Source: an uncultured Prevotellaceae bacterium
Lineage (GTDB): Bacteria; Bacteroidota; Bacteroidia; Bacteroidales; Bacteroidaceae
DNA length: 64,000 nt
NCBI GenBank assembly: GCA_947307015.1
Contig: CAMZHV010000004.1
Span: 38,398-102,397, forward strand
Reading direction: 5' to 3'
Part shown: piece by piece, positions 1 to 9,700 of the stretch
Position numbering within the stretch: the first letter of the stretch is position 1
Layout: each line of letters opens with the position of its first letter
The notes under the pieces: model-generated
Seen by the model: the letters and a program-made list of their open reading frames with translations, nothing else
Told to the model about the DNA's origin: nothing
Databases searched by the model: none
Position numbers and translations under genes: made by a program

Positions 1-48
1 TTCACGTATAGGACAGGACCTTCTGCATAGGTCTCCTATATCTCTCCA

Positions 49-92
49 TAGTTCGGCGTTGGCAGAACGATTGTTCCGCCAGCGCCGAACTA
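49..92. repeat. Strong hairpin / inverted repeat (about 20-bp stem, 2 imperfect pairs, 4-nt loop)
   Basis: gttcggcgttggcagaac-gatt-gttccgccagcgccgaac with flanking ta/ta pairs; upstream of the first operon. Confidence 0.7.
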
Positions 93-190
93 CGTGCTAA
101 TATATGCTAATATTATTGATAAATATTGATGTTTCGTGTGCTCACTGTAACTTTTATAGGGTTTCGCGCGCGTGTAAAGAAAATTATTCG

Positions 191-198
191 TACCTTTG
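191..198 (+). promoter_or_regulatory. Bacteroidetes-type -7 box (TACCTTTG)
   Basis: TAnnTTTG consensus upstream of the 280 start. Confidence 0.5.
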
Positions 199-279
199 CG
201 GGCGTAATCCCAGAGGTGTTCGCAAACGCCCCCTCGGGTGTCAATCGTGAAGAATAAGGTTTTAAAACTTCAGGATATA

Positions 280-1296
280 ATGAAAGCATTACAGATTTCT
301 GACACAAAACAGCTTGATGTCATCGAGCTGTCAGCACCGTCGCCCGCTGCTGGTGAGGTGCTGCTACGCATCAATTACGTGGGCTTCTGCGGTTCCGACC
401 TCAACACCTATCGCGGTCGCAATGCCCTGGCTCTGAAGCCTGTCATCCCTGGCCATGAGATCAGCGCCATCGTGGAGAGGGTCGGGGAGGGCGTGCCCGC
501 TAAGTTTCAGACGGGACAGGTCGTGACCGTAGATCCTTATACCGCTTGTGGCAACTGTCCCAGCTGTCGTCGCCGTCGCTTCAACGCCTGCCAGCACAAC
601 GAGACTTTAGGTGTGCAGCGCCACGGCGCCATGCGCGAGTTCATCAGCGTGCCTTGGCAGAAGGTTATCCCTGCTGAGGGCTTAGCACCTCAGGATGTGG
701 CTTTGATCGAGCCCATGAGTGTCGGCTTCCATGCTGTGGATCGCGGACAGGTGACGGATGCTGACACCGTGTTGGTCATCGGCTGCGGCATGATTGGCGT
801 GGGTACTATCGTACGAGCCAGTCTGCGCGGCGCCACCGTTATCGCCATGGATCTCGACGACGAGAAACTCGCCTTAGCGCGAGAGTTGGGTGCTGCTGCC
901 ACAGTGAACAGTGGCACAGAGGATGTCCACGCACGCCTGCAGGAACTGACCGATGGCGCAGGTCCCGACGTGGTCATCGAAGCCGTGGGTGCAGTTCCCA
1001 CTTACAATACTGCTGTCAACGAGGTTGCCTTCACGGGTCGCATCGTCTGCATCGGCTACGCCCCTGGCGATGTGCCTCTGCCCACCCGCTTCTTCGTGCA
1101 GAAGGAGCTGGACATCCGAGGCTCGCGTAACGCTCTGCCTGATGATTTCCGCGCCGTCATCCGCTATCTGCGTCGCGGCCAGTGCCCCACTGAGAGATTG
1201 ATCTCTGGTATCGTGGCACCCGAGGATGCCGCTGAAGCCATGGCCGACTGGGATGCTGCTCCCGGTAAGGTCTTCAGAATCTTAGTGAAATTTTAA
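280..1296 (+). CDS. Zn-dependent medium-chain alcohol/sorbitol-type dehydrogenase (possible L-galactonate 5-dehydrogenase, LgoD-like)
   Basis: GHEISAIVE, CGNCPSCRRRRFNAC zinc motif, Rossmann VLVIGCGMIGVG; start M15 of the ORF; next to uxaB/uxaA. Confidence 0.85.
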   Translation: MKALQISDTKQLDVIELSAPSPAAGEVLLRINYVGFCGSDLNTYRGRNALALKPVIPGHEISAIVERVGEGVPAKFQTGQVVTVDPYTACGNCPSCRRRRFNACQHNETLGVQRHGAMREFISVPWQKVIPAEGLAPQDVALIEPMSVGFHAVDRGQVTDADTVLVIGCGMIGVGTIVRASLRGATVIAMDLDDEKLALARELGAAATVNSGTEDVHARLQELTDGAGPDVVIEAVGAVPTYNTAVNEVAFTGRIVCIGYAPGDVPLPTRFFVQKELDIRGSRNALPDDFRAVIRYLRRGQCPTERLISGIVAPEDAAEAMADWDAAPGKVFRILVKF

Positions 1297-1333
1297 TTGT
1301 CGCAATAACGTTATAACGTAATAACGAATAATC

Positions 1334-2812
1334 ATGCAACCCCTTAATTCTACCACCGCTCCCAAGACCCTCCGCCCCGAGCGCATCATACAGTTTGGCG
1401 AAGGGAACTTCCTTCGCGCATTCATCGACTGGATCGTGTGGCAGATGGACCAGCGCACCGACTTCGATGCTTCCGTCGTCATCGTACAGCCCATTGCACA
1501 GGGCATGGCCGACCGCCTGCAGGCACAGGACTGCCTTTACCACGTCAACTTGCAGGGACTCCTCGATGGCCAGTCCGTGAACTCCCTTGAACTCATCGAC
1601 AGCGTCAGCCGTACCGTCAATCCTTACAATGACCATGCCGCCTTCTTGGCGCTGGCTGAGCAAAAGGACATCCGCTTTGTCATCTCCAATACTACCGAAG
1701 CTGGCATCGCCTTCGATCCTGCCTGCCGTTTGAATGACGCGCCGCCCTCTTCCTATCCTGGCAAGCTCACGCAGCTGCTCTATCATCGCTTCCGTGCCTT
1801 CAACGGCGACCCGACAAAGGGCCTTATCATCTTCCCCTGCGAACTCATCTTCCAAAACGGTCATCACCTCGTGGATTGCATCCGTAAGTATATCGAGCTG
1901 TGGAAGGATGACTTCGGCGGTGACTATGAAGCTTTCCAACAATGGTTCGAGCAGGCATGTTTCGTATGCACCACGCTCGTCGACCGCATCGTGCCGGGCT
2001 TCCCGCGCAAGAATATTGATGCTATTCAGCAGAAGGTGGGGTATGCCGATCAGATGGTGGTACAGGCCGAGGCTTTTCACCTCTGGGTCATTGAGACGGC
2101 ACCTAATCTGTCGTTGGAGCAGCTTGCCCGCGAGTTCCCTGCTGATAAGGCTGGCTTACATGTGGTGCTTACGCACGACGAGTCGCCGTACCACGAGCGT
2201 AAAGTGACATTGCTCAATGGCCCTCACACGGTGCTTTCGCCCGTGGCTTTCCTCGCTGGACTGAATATCGTTCGCGATGCCTGTCAGCATGAGGTTATCG
2301 GCCCCTTCATCCGCCGTGTGATGTATGAAGAGCTGTTGCCGACCCTGAACCTCCCCGAGGACGAGCTGCGCCGTTTTGCTGATGATGTGTTGGAACGCTT
2401 CTGCAATCCCTTCGTCGATCACCAGCTCACGAGCATCATGCTCAACAGCCTGCCCAAGTTCCAGACACGCGACCTGCCTGGCTTGAAGACGTACCTCGAA
2501 CGGCGCGGCACACTGCCTAAGGGCATCGTCCTTGGCCTTGCCGCCATTTGCGTCTATTACCGAGGCGGACAGCGCGCCGACGGCACCCCCATCCAGCCCA
2601 ACGATGATCCCCGCATCATGCAGCTGCTCACGGATTTGTGGGCAACGGGCGACCCGAAGCAAGTTTCTGAAGGTGTCCTTGCCGCTCAGGACCTTATTTG
2701 GCACGAGCACGGCGACCTCAACACCATTCCTGGCCTCACCGACCTCCTTGCCGAGTGCATCGCCAGCATCCTCGGACAAGGCATGATGGAGACCGTCAGG
2801 ACTCTGAAATAA
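1334..2812 (+). CDS. uxaB: Tagaturonate reductase (altronate oxidoreductase)
   Basis: Mannitol dehydrogenase-like protein: RIIQFGEGNFLRAFIDWIV, TTLVDRIVPGFP; followed by uxaA. Confidence 0.92.
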   Translation: MQPLNSTTAPKTLRPERIIQFGEGNFLRAFIDWIVWQMDQRTDFDASVVIVQPIAQGMADRLQAQDCLYHVNLQGLLDGQSVNSLELIDSVSRTVNPYNDHAAFLALAEQKDIRFVISNTTEAGIAFDPACRLNDAPPSSYPGKLTQLLYHRFRAFNGDPTKGLIIFPCELIFQNGHHLVDCIRKYIELWKDDFGGDYEAFQQWFEQACFVCTTLVDRIVPGFPRKNIDAIQQKVGYADQMVVQAEAFHLWVIETAPNLSLEQLAREFPADKAGLHVVLTHDESPYHERKVTLLNGPHTVLSPVAFLAGLNIVRDACQHEVIGPFIRRVMYEELLPTLNLPEDELRRFADDVLERFCNPFVDHQLTSIMLNSLPKFQTRDLPGLKTYLERRGTLPKGIVLGLAAICVYYRGGQRADGTPIQPNDDPRIMQLLTDLWATGDPKQVSEGVLAAQDLIWHEHGDLNTIPGLTDLLAECIASILGQGMMETVRTLK

Positions 2813-2824
2813 AACCTTTTGTCC

Positions 2825-2923
2825 ATGGCTACTTGGTGCAATAATAAGCGCTGGTACATTACTCCCGAAGCGTTGGCACAGTATCTCGAAGAGCGAAGGA
2901 AAGCAAAACAACAGAAGTCATGA
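2825..2923 (+). CDS. Candidate 32-aa small protein between uxaB and uxaA
   Basis: ATG...TGA encodes MATWCNNKRWYITPEALAQYLEERRKAKQQKS; its stop overlaps the uxaA start as ATGA; not in the supplied ORF track (too short). Confidence 0.5.
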   Translation: MATWCNNKRWYITPEALAQYLEERRKAKQQKS

Positions 2924-4437
2924 AAGAAGTAATGCAGATTCATCCCGCCGACACCGTGGCGGTGGCCTTGCAAACGCGTCCGGGTATCCCCGCAGGTCAT
3001 AAGTTCGCCCTGCGTGACATCGCCGAAGGCGAGGATGTCATCAAATACGGCTACCCCATCGGTCATGCGCTGCGTCCCATCCGTAAAGGCGAGTTGGTGG
3101 ATCATCATAATCTCGCAACGAATCTCAGCGGGACGGTGGATTATAGTAGCATAAAGCCGGATGCTTCCTCCCTCGCTCGGCTCGAAGAGACGCTTGACCC
3201 TTCAAGAACAGAGAGAGCTGTGGAAGCGTCTCCTACCTTTTTGGGTTACCTCCGTTCCGATGGTCAGGTAGGCATCCGCAACGATATTTGGGTCATCCCT
3301 ACTGTCGGCTGCGTCAATGGGATATGTCGGCAGATTGTGGAAAGGGCCAAGGCAGGGGGAGTGTCTTCTGTTCTCTATTTCCCTCACAACTACGGCTGCT
3401 CACAGCTTGGCGATGACCATGAGAACACGCGAAAGATTCTGCGTGATATGGTACTGCATCCCAATGCGGGCGGCGTACTCGTTGTCGGTCTTGGTTGCGA
3501 GAACAACCAGCCGCGCGACTTTGAGGCTATGCTGGGCAACTACGACCGCCAGCGCATCCGCTTCCTCGTCTGTCAGGAGGTCGAGGGCGATGAGGTTGAG
3601 GCTGGTGTGCAGGTTGTCAAGGAACTCTACGAGCAGGCACAGACTTTTACGCGCGTGCCCGTACCGCTCTCCAAGCTTCGCGTAGGACTGAAGTGCGGTG
3701 GCTCGGATGGTTTCTCAGGTATCACGGCCAACCCGTTGCTTGGCGCCTTCACCGACTTTCTCTGCACGAAGGTTGGCGGTACAGCCATTCTTACTGAAGT
3801 GCCTGAAATGTTTGGTGCCGAGACCATCCTCATGCGCCGCGCTGTCTCTGACGAAGTGCTGCAGGACATCATCCGCCTCATCAACGACTTCAAGGAATAC
3901 TACATCAGCCACGGCCAGCCCGTAGGCGAGAACCCTTCGCCCGGCAACAAAGCCGGGGGTATCTCCACCCTTGAAGAGAAAGCGCTCGGATGTACGCAGA
4001 AAGCCGGCTCCGCACCAGTCGTCGGCGTATTGGGTTATGGAGACCGCCTCAATCCTCCAAAAGCAACCAACTCCTCCCCCTTGGGGGAGGCCGGGAGGGG
4101 GCTTTACCTCCTCTCCGCTCCTGGCAACGACCTTGTGGCCTCTACCGCCCTCGCTGCTGCCGGCTGCCAACTCGTCCTCTTCACCACTGGTCGCGGCACG
4201 CCTTTCTCCACTTTCGTGCCAACGCTGAAGGTCAGCACGAACAGCGACCTCGCCCGTCGCAAGCCGCAGTGGATAGACTTCGATGCTGGTGTCTTGCTCG
4301 AAGATTTGCCGATGGATGAGCTCCTTCAGCGTTTCATCGCCTACATCATCGAAGTCGCTTCGGGGCATCAACAGACCACCGCCGAGCACCACGGCAACGC
4401 TGAGTTTGCCATCTTCAAGACTGGGGTTACATTGTGA
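2920..4437 (+). CDS. uxaA: Altronate dehydratase
   Basis: SAF-like N-terminus, VGIRNDIWVIPTVGCVN, LKCGGSDGFSGITANP, NPSPGNKAGGISTLEEKALGC. Confidence 0.93.
   Translation: MKEVMQIHPADTVAVALQTRPGIPAGHKFALRDIAEGEDVIKYGYPIGHALRPIRKGELVDHHNLATNLSGTVDYSSIKPDASSLARLEETLDPSRTERAVEASPTFLGYLRSDGQVGIRNDIWVIPTVGCVNGICRQIVERAKAGGVSSVLYFPHNYGCSQLGDDHENTRKILRDMVLHPNAGGVLVVGLGCENNQPRDFEAMLGNYDRQRIRFLVCQEVEGDEVEAGVQVVKELYEQAQTFTRVPVPLSKLRVGLKCGGSDGFSGITANPLLGAFTDFLCTKVGGTAILTEVPEMFGAETILMRRAVSDEVLQDIIRLINDFKEYYISHGQPVGENPSPGNKAGGISTLEEKALGCTQKAGSAPVVGVLGYGDRLNPPKATNSSPLGEAGRGLYLLSAPGNDLVASTALAAAGCQLVLFTTGRGTPFSTFVPTLKVSTNSDLARRKPQWIDFDAGVLLEDLPMDELLQRFIAYIIEVASGHQQTTAEHHGNAEFAIFKTGVTL
4064..4106 (+). repeat. 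Dispersed palindromic element inserted in frame in uxaA
   Basis: ctcctcccccttgggggaggccgggagggggcttta, hairpin cctccccc-tt-gggggagg; adds about 14 aa (KATNSSPLGEAGRG) before the conserved LLSAPGNDLVAST. Confidence 0.75.
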
Positions 4438-4439
4438 TG

Positions 4440-4486
4440 AAGAGTGAAAAGTGAACAATGAAAAGTGAAAAATGAAAAGTGAACAA
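4440..4486 (+). repeat. A-rich tandem repeat (agtgaacaatgaaaagtgaaaaatgaaaagtgaacaatgg) before tex
   Basis: Imperfect direct repeats with several ATG/TGA micro-ORFs. Confidence 0.6.
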
Positions 4487-6687
4487 TGGAAAATACAGGA
4501 ACAAGCCTATTTGCTAAGCTCATAGCTGAGCGTCTCGGCCTGCGCGAACGTCAGGTGGAGGGCACGCTCACCCTTCTCGACGACGGCGCTACCATCCCCT
4601 TCATCGCCCGCTACCGCAAGGAACGCACGGGAGCCCTCGACGAGGTGCAGATAGCAGCCATCGCCGAACAGAACGACCGCCTCAAGGAGTTGGCTAAGCG
4701 CAAAGAGACCATCACCAAGACCATCACTGAACAGGAGAAGATGACACCCGAACTTGAGGCACGCATCGCTGCCTGCTGGGACGCTACCGAGCTCGAAGAT
4801 CTCTATCTGCCCTATAAACCCAAGCGTCGCACACGTGCGCAGGCGGCTCGCGAACAGGGTCTCGAACCGTTGGCGCTCATGCTCATACGAGGCGAACAGA
4901 ACCCTGAGCGTGCCGCACAGCGTTTCATCTCTGATGCTGTCGCCACCATCGAGGATGCCTTGCGTGGTGCTCAGGACATCATCGCCGAGATGGTCAGTGA
5001 GGATGAGCGCAGCCGACAGACCGTCCGTGGCACTTTCCGTCGCACAGCATATATCACGTCGAAGGTCGTCAAAGCCAAGGCCGACACCGATGAGGCGCAG
5101 AAGTTCTCCGACTATTTCGACTGGAGCGAGCCCCTCAAGCGTTGCTCCTCCCATCGTCTTCTGGCCATGCGTCGCGGCGAGGCTGAAGGTATTCTCCGCG
5201 TCAGCATCACCGTGGATGACGACGAATGTATAGAGAAGCTGCAAAGGCAGTGGAACACCCGCCCCCAGAGCTCTTCCGCCAGGGAGGGGAGAGGTTGCGC
5301 GATGTTGGTTGCTGAGGCTGTTGCCGACGGTTACAAGCGGTTGCTCTGCCCTTCCATTGAGAATGAGTTTGCGGCCTCCAGCAAAGAGTGCGCCGACGAG
5401 GAAGCCATCCGTGTTTTCGCCGAGAATCTGCGTCAGCTGCTCCTCGGAGCGCCTCTTGGTCAGAAGCGCGTCATGGGCATAGATCCTGGCTTCCGCACGG
5501 GCTGCAAGGTTGTATGCTTGGATGCACAGGGCAATCTCCTTCATCACGAAGCCATCTTCCCGCATCCCCCTGTGCGCAAGCCTGCCGAGGCCGCCGATGC
5601 CCTTGCCTCGATGATTCGTCGCTACAAGATAGAAGCCATTGCCATAGGCAACGGCACCGCCAGCCGCGAGACAAAAGGATTTGTGGAGATGGTCGTGAAG
5701 GAACTTAGCGCAGCCGCTTCCCCCGCTCACAAGGAGGAGCCGGGGGTTGGGCTTTATGTTGTTTCCGAGGACGGCGCATCCGTATATTCCGCCTCCAAGG
5801 TGGCGCGCGACGAGTTTCCCGATGAAGATGTCACCGTGCGTGGCGCCGTCAGCATCGGACGCCGTCTGATGGACCCGCTGGCCGAGCTTGTCAAAATAGA
5901 TCCCAAGAGCATTGGTGTAGGGCAGTACCAGCATGATGTTGATCAGACGAAGCTCAAGCGTAGCCTCGACCAGACCGTAGAGAGCTGTGTCAACAGCGTA
6001 GGCGTGAACCTCAACACCGCTTCCGTACATCTGCTTACCTATGTCAGCGGCCTTGGGCCGACATTGGCCAAGAACATCGTTGATTACCGCCGCGAAAACG
6101 GTGCCTTCACCTCACGTGCCCAGCTCAAGAAGGTGCCGCGCCTCGGGCCTGCCGCCTTCGAGCAATGTGCCGGCTTCCTGCGCATTGCCGATGCCAAGAA
6201 CCCGCTCGACAACAGCGCCGTACACCCCGAGCGCTATGCCCTCGTAGAGCAGATTGCTAAGGATCAAGGCTGCAAGGTCATCGATCTCATCCAACAGAAA
6301 GACATTCGCGCACGCGTAGATATAAAGAGGTATGTCAGTGCCGATGTTGGGCTTCCTACTTTAACCGACATCATGCAAGAATTAGAGAAGCCTGGTCGCG
6401 ACCCGCGTGAGGCGCTCGAGGAGTTTGAGTTCGACAGCCGTGTCACTTCCATCGACGACCTTGTGCCCGGCATGGAGCTCCCCGGCATTGTCACCAACAT
6501 CACCAACTTCGGTGCTTTCGTTGACATCGGCGTGCATCAGGATGGCCTCGTACACATCTCGCAACTTGCCGACAAATACGTCAGCCATCCTACTGACGTC
6601 GTTCATCTTCATCAGCATGTCCGCGTGCGGGTCACCGAAGTCGATCGCTGCCGTTCGCGTATTTCCCTCTCCATGCGTACCGCATGA
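4486..6687 (+). CDS. tex: Tex family S1 RNA-binding transcription accessory protein
   Basis: RYRKERTGALDEVQ, GIDPGFRTGCKVVCLD, SVGVNLNTAS, HhH region, C-terminal S1 domain GIVTNITNFGAFVDIGVHQDGLVHISQL. Confidence 0.95.
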   Translation: MENTGTSLFAKLIAERLGLRERQVEGTLTLLDDGATIPFIARYRKERTGALDEVQIAAIAEQNDRLKELAKRKETITKTITEQEKMTPELEARIAACWDATELEDLYLPYKPKRRTRAQAAREQGLEPLALMLIRGEQNPERAAQRFISDAVATIEDALRGAQDIIAEMVSEDERSRQTVRGTFRRTAYITSKVVKAKADTDEAQKFSDYFDWSEPLKRCSSHRLLAMRRGEAEGILRVSITVDDDECIEKLQRQWNTRPQSSSAREGRGCAMLVAEAVADGYKRLLCPSIENEFAASSKECADEEAIRVFAENLRQLLLGAPLGQKRVMGIDPGFRTGCKVVCLDAQGNLLHHEAIFPHPPVRKPAEAADALASMIRRYKIEAIAIGNGTASRETKGFVEMVVKELSAAASPAHKEEPGVGLYVVSEDGASVYSASKVARDEFPDEDVTVRGAVSIGRRLMDPLAELVKIDPKSIGVGQYQHDVDQTKLKRSLDQTVESCVNSVGVNLNTASVHLLTYVSGLGPTLAKNIVDYRRENGAFTSRAQLKKVPRLGPAAFEQCAGFLRIADAKNPLDNSAVHPERYALVEQIAKDQGCKVIDLIQQKDIRARVDIKRYVSADVGLPTLTDIMQELEKPGRDPREALEEFEFDSRVTSIDDLVPGMELPGIVTNITNFGAFVDIGVHQDGLVHISQLADKYVSHPTDVVHLHQHVRVRVTEVDRCRSRISLSMRTA
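5255..5297 (-). repeat. Dispersed palindromic element inserted in frame in tex (copy 1)
   Basis: acacccgcccccagagctcttccgccagggaggggagaggttg; encodes extra TRPQSSSAREGRGC before VAEAVADGYKRLL. Confidence 0.65.
5717..5756 (+). repeat. Dispersed palindromic element inserted in frame in tex (copy 2)
   Basis: cttcccccgctcacaaggaggagccgggggttgggcttta, diverged relative of the uxaA copy; extra AASPAHKEEPGVGL before VVSEDGASVYSASKVA. Confidence 0.6.
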
Positions 6688-6721
6688 CGCTGAGGCTCTG
6701 CGAGCTGTTCCCTTGCAAACA

Positions 6722-9700
6722 TCAGTCACCCATAGCCTTCTGGTATTCTTGCCAGAGGGCATCAATGGTATGACCAGGTCCGAGGGCGTAGGCGACAGCA
6801 CCGTCCCATGACCAAGGGATGACTTCGCGGCAGGAGCGGTTCATCTTGCGGATGAAGTCAGAATCTTTGTTCTCACGTACCCAGTTGAAGAAATAGCCGA
6901 TGTAGCGGTAGCCGTCATGGTAGCTGCCGCCCTTGGGACGGTCTTTCTCGCCATGGAAGCCGCCGCAGGCCACGCGCACGGCATCGGCAGTGCCTTCAAC
7001 CATCTCCCAAACCGCCTTGTTGGAGCCTCCGTAGGGGCCTATGCCCTGCGGTTCGAGCTGGAAGGCGTGTGTCAGCTCATGGAGCAGCACGCCGCGCGTT
7101 TCGAAGTCCACACGGGCGGTGTCGTTGTTCGCGAAGGAGCGCTCGATATGTCCTGTAGTGTAGGTGATGCTTACATTGCCGTCGTCGCCGTCCTTCCACG
7201 AGACACCATCTGCGTTGCGCAGCACATAGTCGAGGTGATGGAGCACGGGCATACTGTCTTCGGGCGTAAAATAGAGGCAACGCATGACTTCGCGCGCCAC
7301 GCTGCGGATGTAAGGATCGGGCTCGGGGATGAGGGCGTGATAGATGGCTGAACCCTTCGTGGAGGACGCTCGGTCGTGGAAGTCGATGGCCAGTAAATGC
7401 TTGTTCCATTGGCGATCCTCGTCGGTGAGATCGGTGCTCATACGTCGTGCGATGGAGGCGCTGGCTGACTGTATCTCGTCGGAGAGTGAGTAAGGCTTTT
7501 CGGCGGGCGCGAGGCCACGGCGCGTGTTGGGCTTCGAAGCCATGTCAAACTCTAACGTACATCCTTGCATGAGCTGGCTGTGGGTGATGTAAAGCTTGGA
7601 ATAGGGCTGTCCGTTGAGGCGTACGGACTTGACGTAACAGTTCTTGTCGCTGACCTTGGGCGCACGGATCTCGATGTTTTTTCCGTTTTCAAGCGTCACC
7701 TTCATGTAAGGAAGATAGGGCGCACCGAGGACGTACTGCTCGGAGCCGGGGCAGACGGGATAAAAGCCCATGGCGGTGAAGATGTACCACGCGGACATCT
7801 GACCACAGTCGTCGTTGCCTCCAAGGCCGCGGATGTGGTTGCGGTACATCTTGTTCATGATGGTGCGCAGCCATTGCTGCGTTTTCCATGGAGTAGATGT
7901 CCAGGCGTAGAGGTAGGGCACGTGGTGGCTGGGCTCGTTGCCGTGGACGTAGCCTCCGACGAGACATTCTGCGGTGATGTCCTCATTATCTTCGTAGTAC
8001 TTCGCAGGCAGGTTCATCTCGAAGAGCTGGTTGAGCTTGTCGAGGAAAGCGCCCTCGCCGCCCATACATTGTATCAATCCGCGTACGTCATGCGGTACAT
8101 GGAAAGAAAAGTTCCAGGCGTTGCCCTCGATGAAGCCCTCGCCGTAGGTCTGGTAGGGGTCGAGGTCGGCTTTGAACTGACCGTTGCGGTAGCGTGGCGA
8201 CGCGAAGCCGCGTGTGGGATCAAAGGTGTTGCGGTAGTTTTGTGCGCGCTCCATGAACTCGCGGGCAATATCGTCGCGATGCAGCTGGCGGGCTGCACGG
8301 TAGATGGTCCAGTCGTCGTAGGCGTATTCAAGGGTATTGGAGGCTGCCGTGCCGTCGTGGTCGTAGGTGCAATAGCCGAAGCGACGGTAGTCGGCAAGCG
8401 TCGGCAGGTAACGGTTGTTGGCTGTGGCCACCATGGCGTCCAGCGCTGCCTTTTCCCATTCTCCTCCCAGATGACCAGCTTCACCAGTCTTCCCCCCTTG
8501 GGGGGATAAGAGGGGGGCTTTAACGATTGCATCGGCCAGCACGCTGACGGCATGGTAGCCCGTCATGCACCATCCTTCGTTGCCCATCAGGCTCCACACA
8601 GGTAGCATACCAACGATATTCTGCTTCTGATGGGCAATCATCGACTGCACCATATTGGTGTTGCGCGAAGGCTTGAGCAGGCCCAACAAAGGATGCTCGG
8701 CGCGGTAGGTGTCCCAAATGGAGAAGACGGTGTAGTTGTCAAAGCCCTCGGCGATGTGTATGTTGCCGTCGAGGCCGCGATAGTGACGGTCCACATCCAT
8801 GTAGATGGAGGGATTGATCATCGTGTGGTAGAGCGAGGTGTAGAGCATAGCTTTCTGGTCGGCGGTGCCTTCGCAGTCGATGACGGCAAGCTCGCGCTCC
8901 CATTCCTGCCTTGTCTTTGCCGCGATTTCATCAAAGCTCTTTCCTGCTGCCTCAGCTGCGAGGTTCAGCTTCGCACCTTCTGTGGAGACGGCGGAGAGCG
9001 CGACTTTGACGGTTAAAGCCTCACCCCCGCTGAACTCGAAATAAGCGACGACATTACGGCCTGCGATGTCGGGGAAATTGTTGTGGATGTCAAACTTACC
9101 CCAGAAGCCACCGTAGGGCTCACGCTTGCGGTCGCGATAGCCATAGTTGGCGACGGGTTGGCTGAAAGAGATGGCGAAATAGGTGTAGTTGGAGCGCGCC
9201 CAACCATCGGTGATGCGATATCCAGTGATGAGCGTGTCGTTCTCCACCCGTAGCGATGACCATAGCACCTTGCCGTCGTAGTTGTATATGCCGTGCGTCA
9301 GGTCCACGATGATACGTTGGCAGTCGGCATCGGAAGGATAAGTATAACAATGTACGCCCACGCGCGGGGTAGCGGTGAGCTGTGCGCGCACGCCATTATC
9401 GGCCAATGTCACCTCATAGTAGCCCGGTCGCGCCTGCTCTGTGTCGTGCGAGAAACGCTGCCGGTAGCCGCCGTCGGGATTGTCGCTGGTGCCGGGGTTC
9501 AGCTGCAATGGCCCCGTCTGCGGCATGATCAGGACGTCTCCGAGATCGGAATGTCCCGTGCCGCTGAGGTGCGTGTGGCTGAAGCCCACAATGGTGTTGT
9601 CTGTGTGCTGGTAGCCGGCGCAGTACTCATAGACTTTCCCTTGATAGTGGCCGTCCACGTTGTGGGGTATGGTGTCGGTGTCGGGCGAGAGCTGCACGAG

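Noticed and set aside
4507-6030. 507-aa antisense ORF opposite tex
   Set aside because: Shadow ORF from codon bias of tex; no recognisable domain
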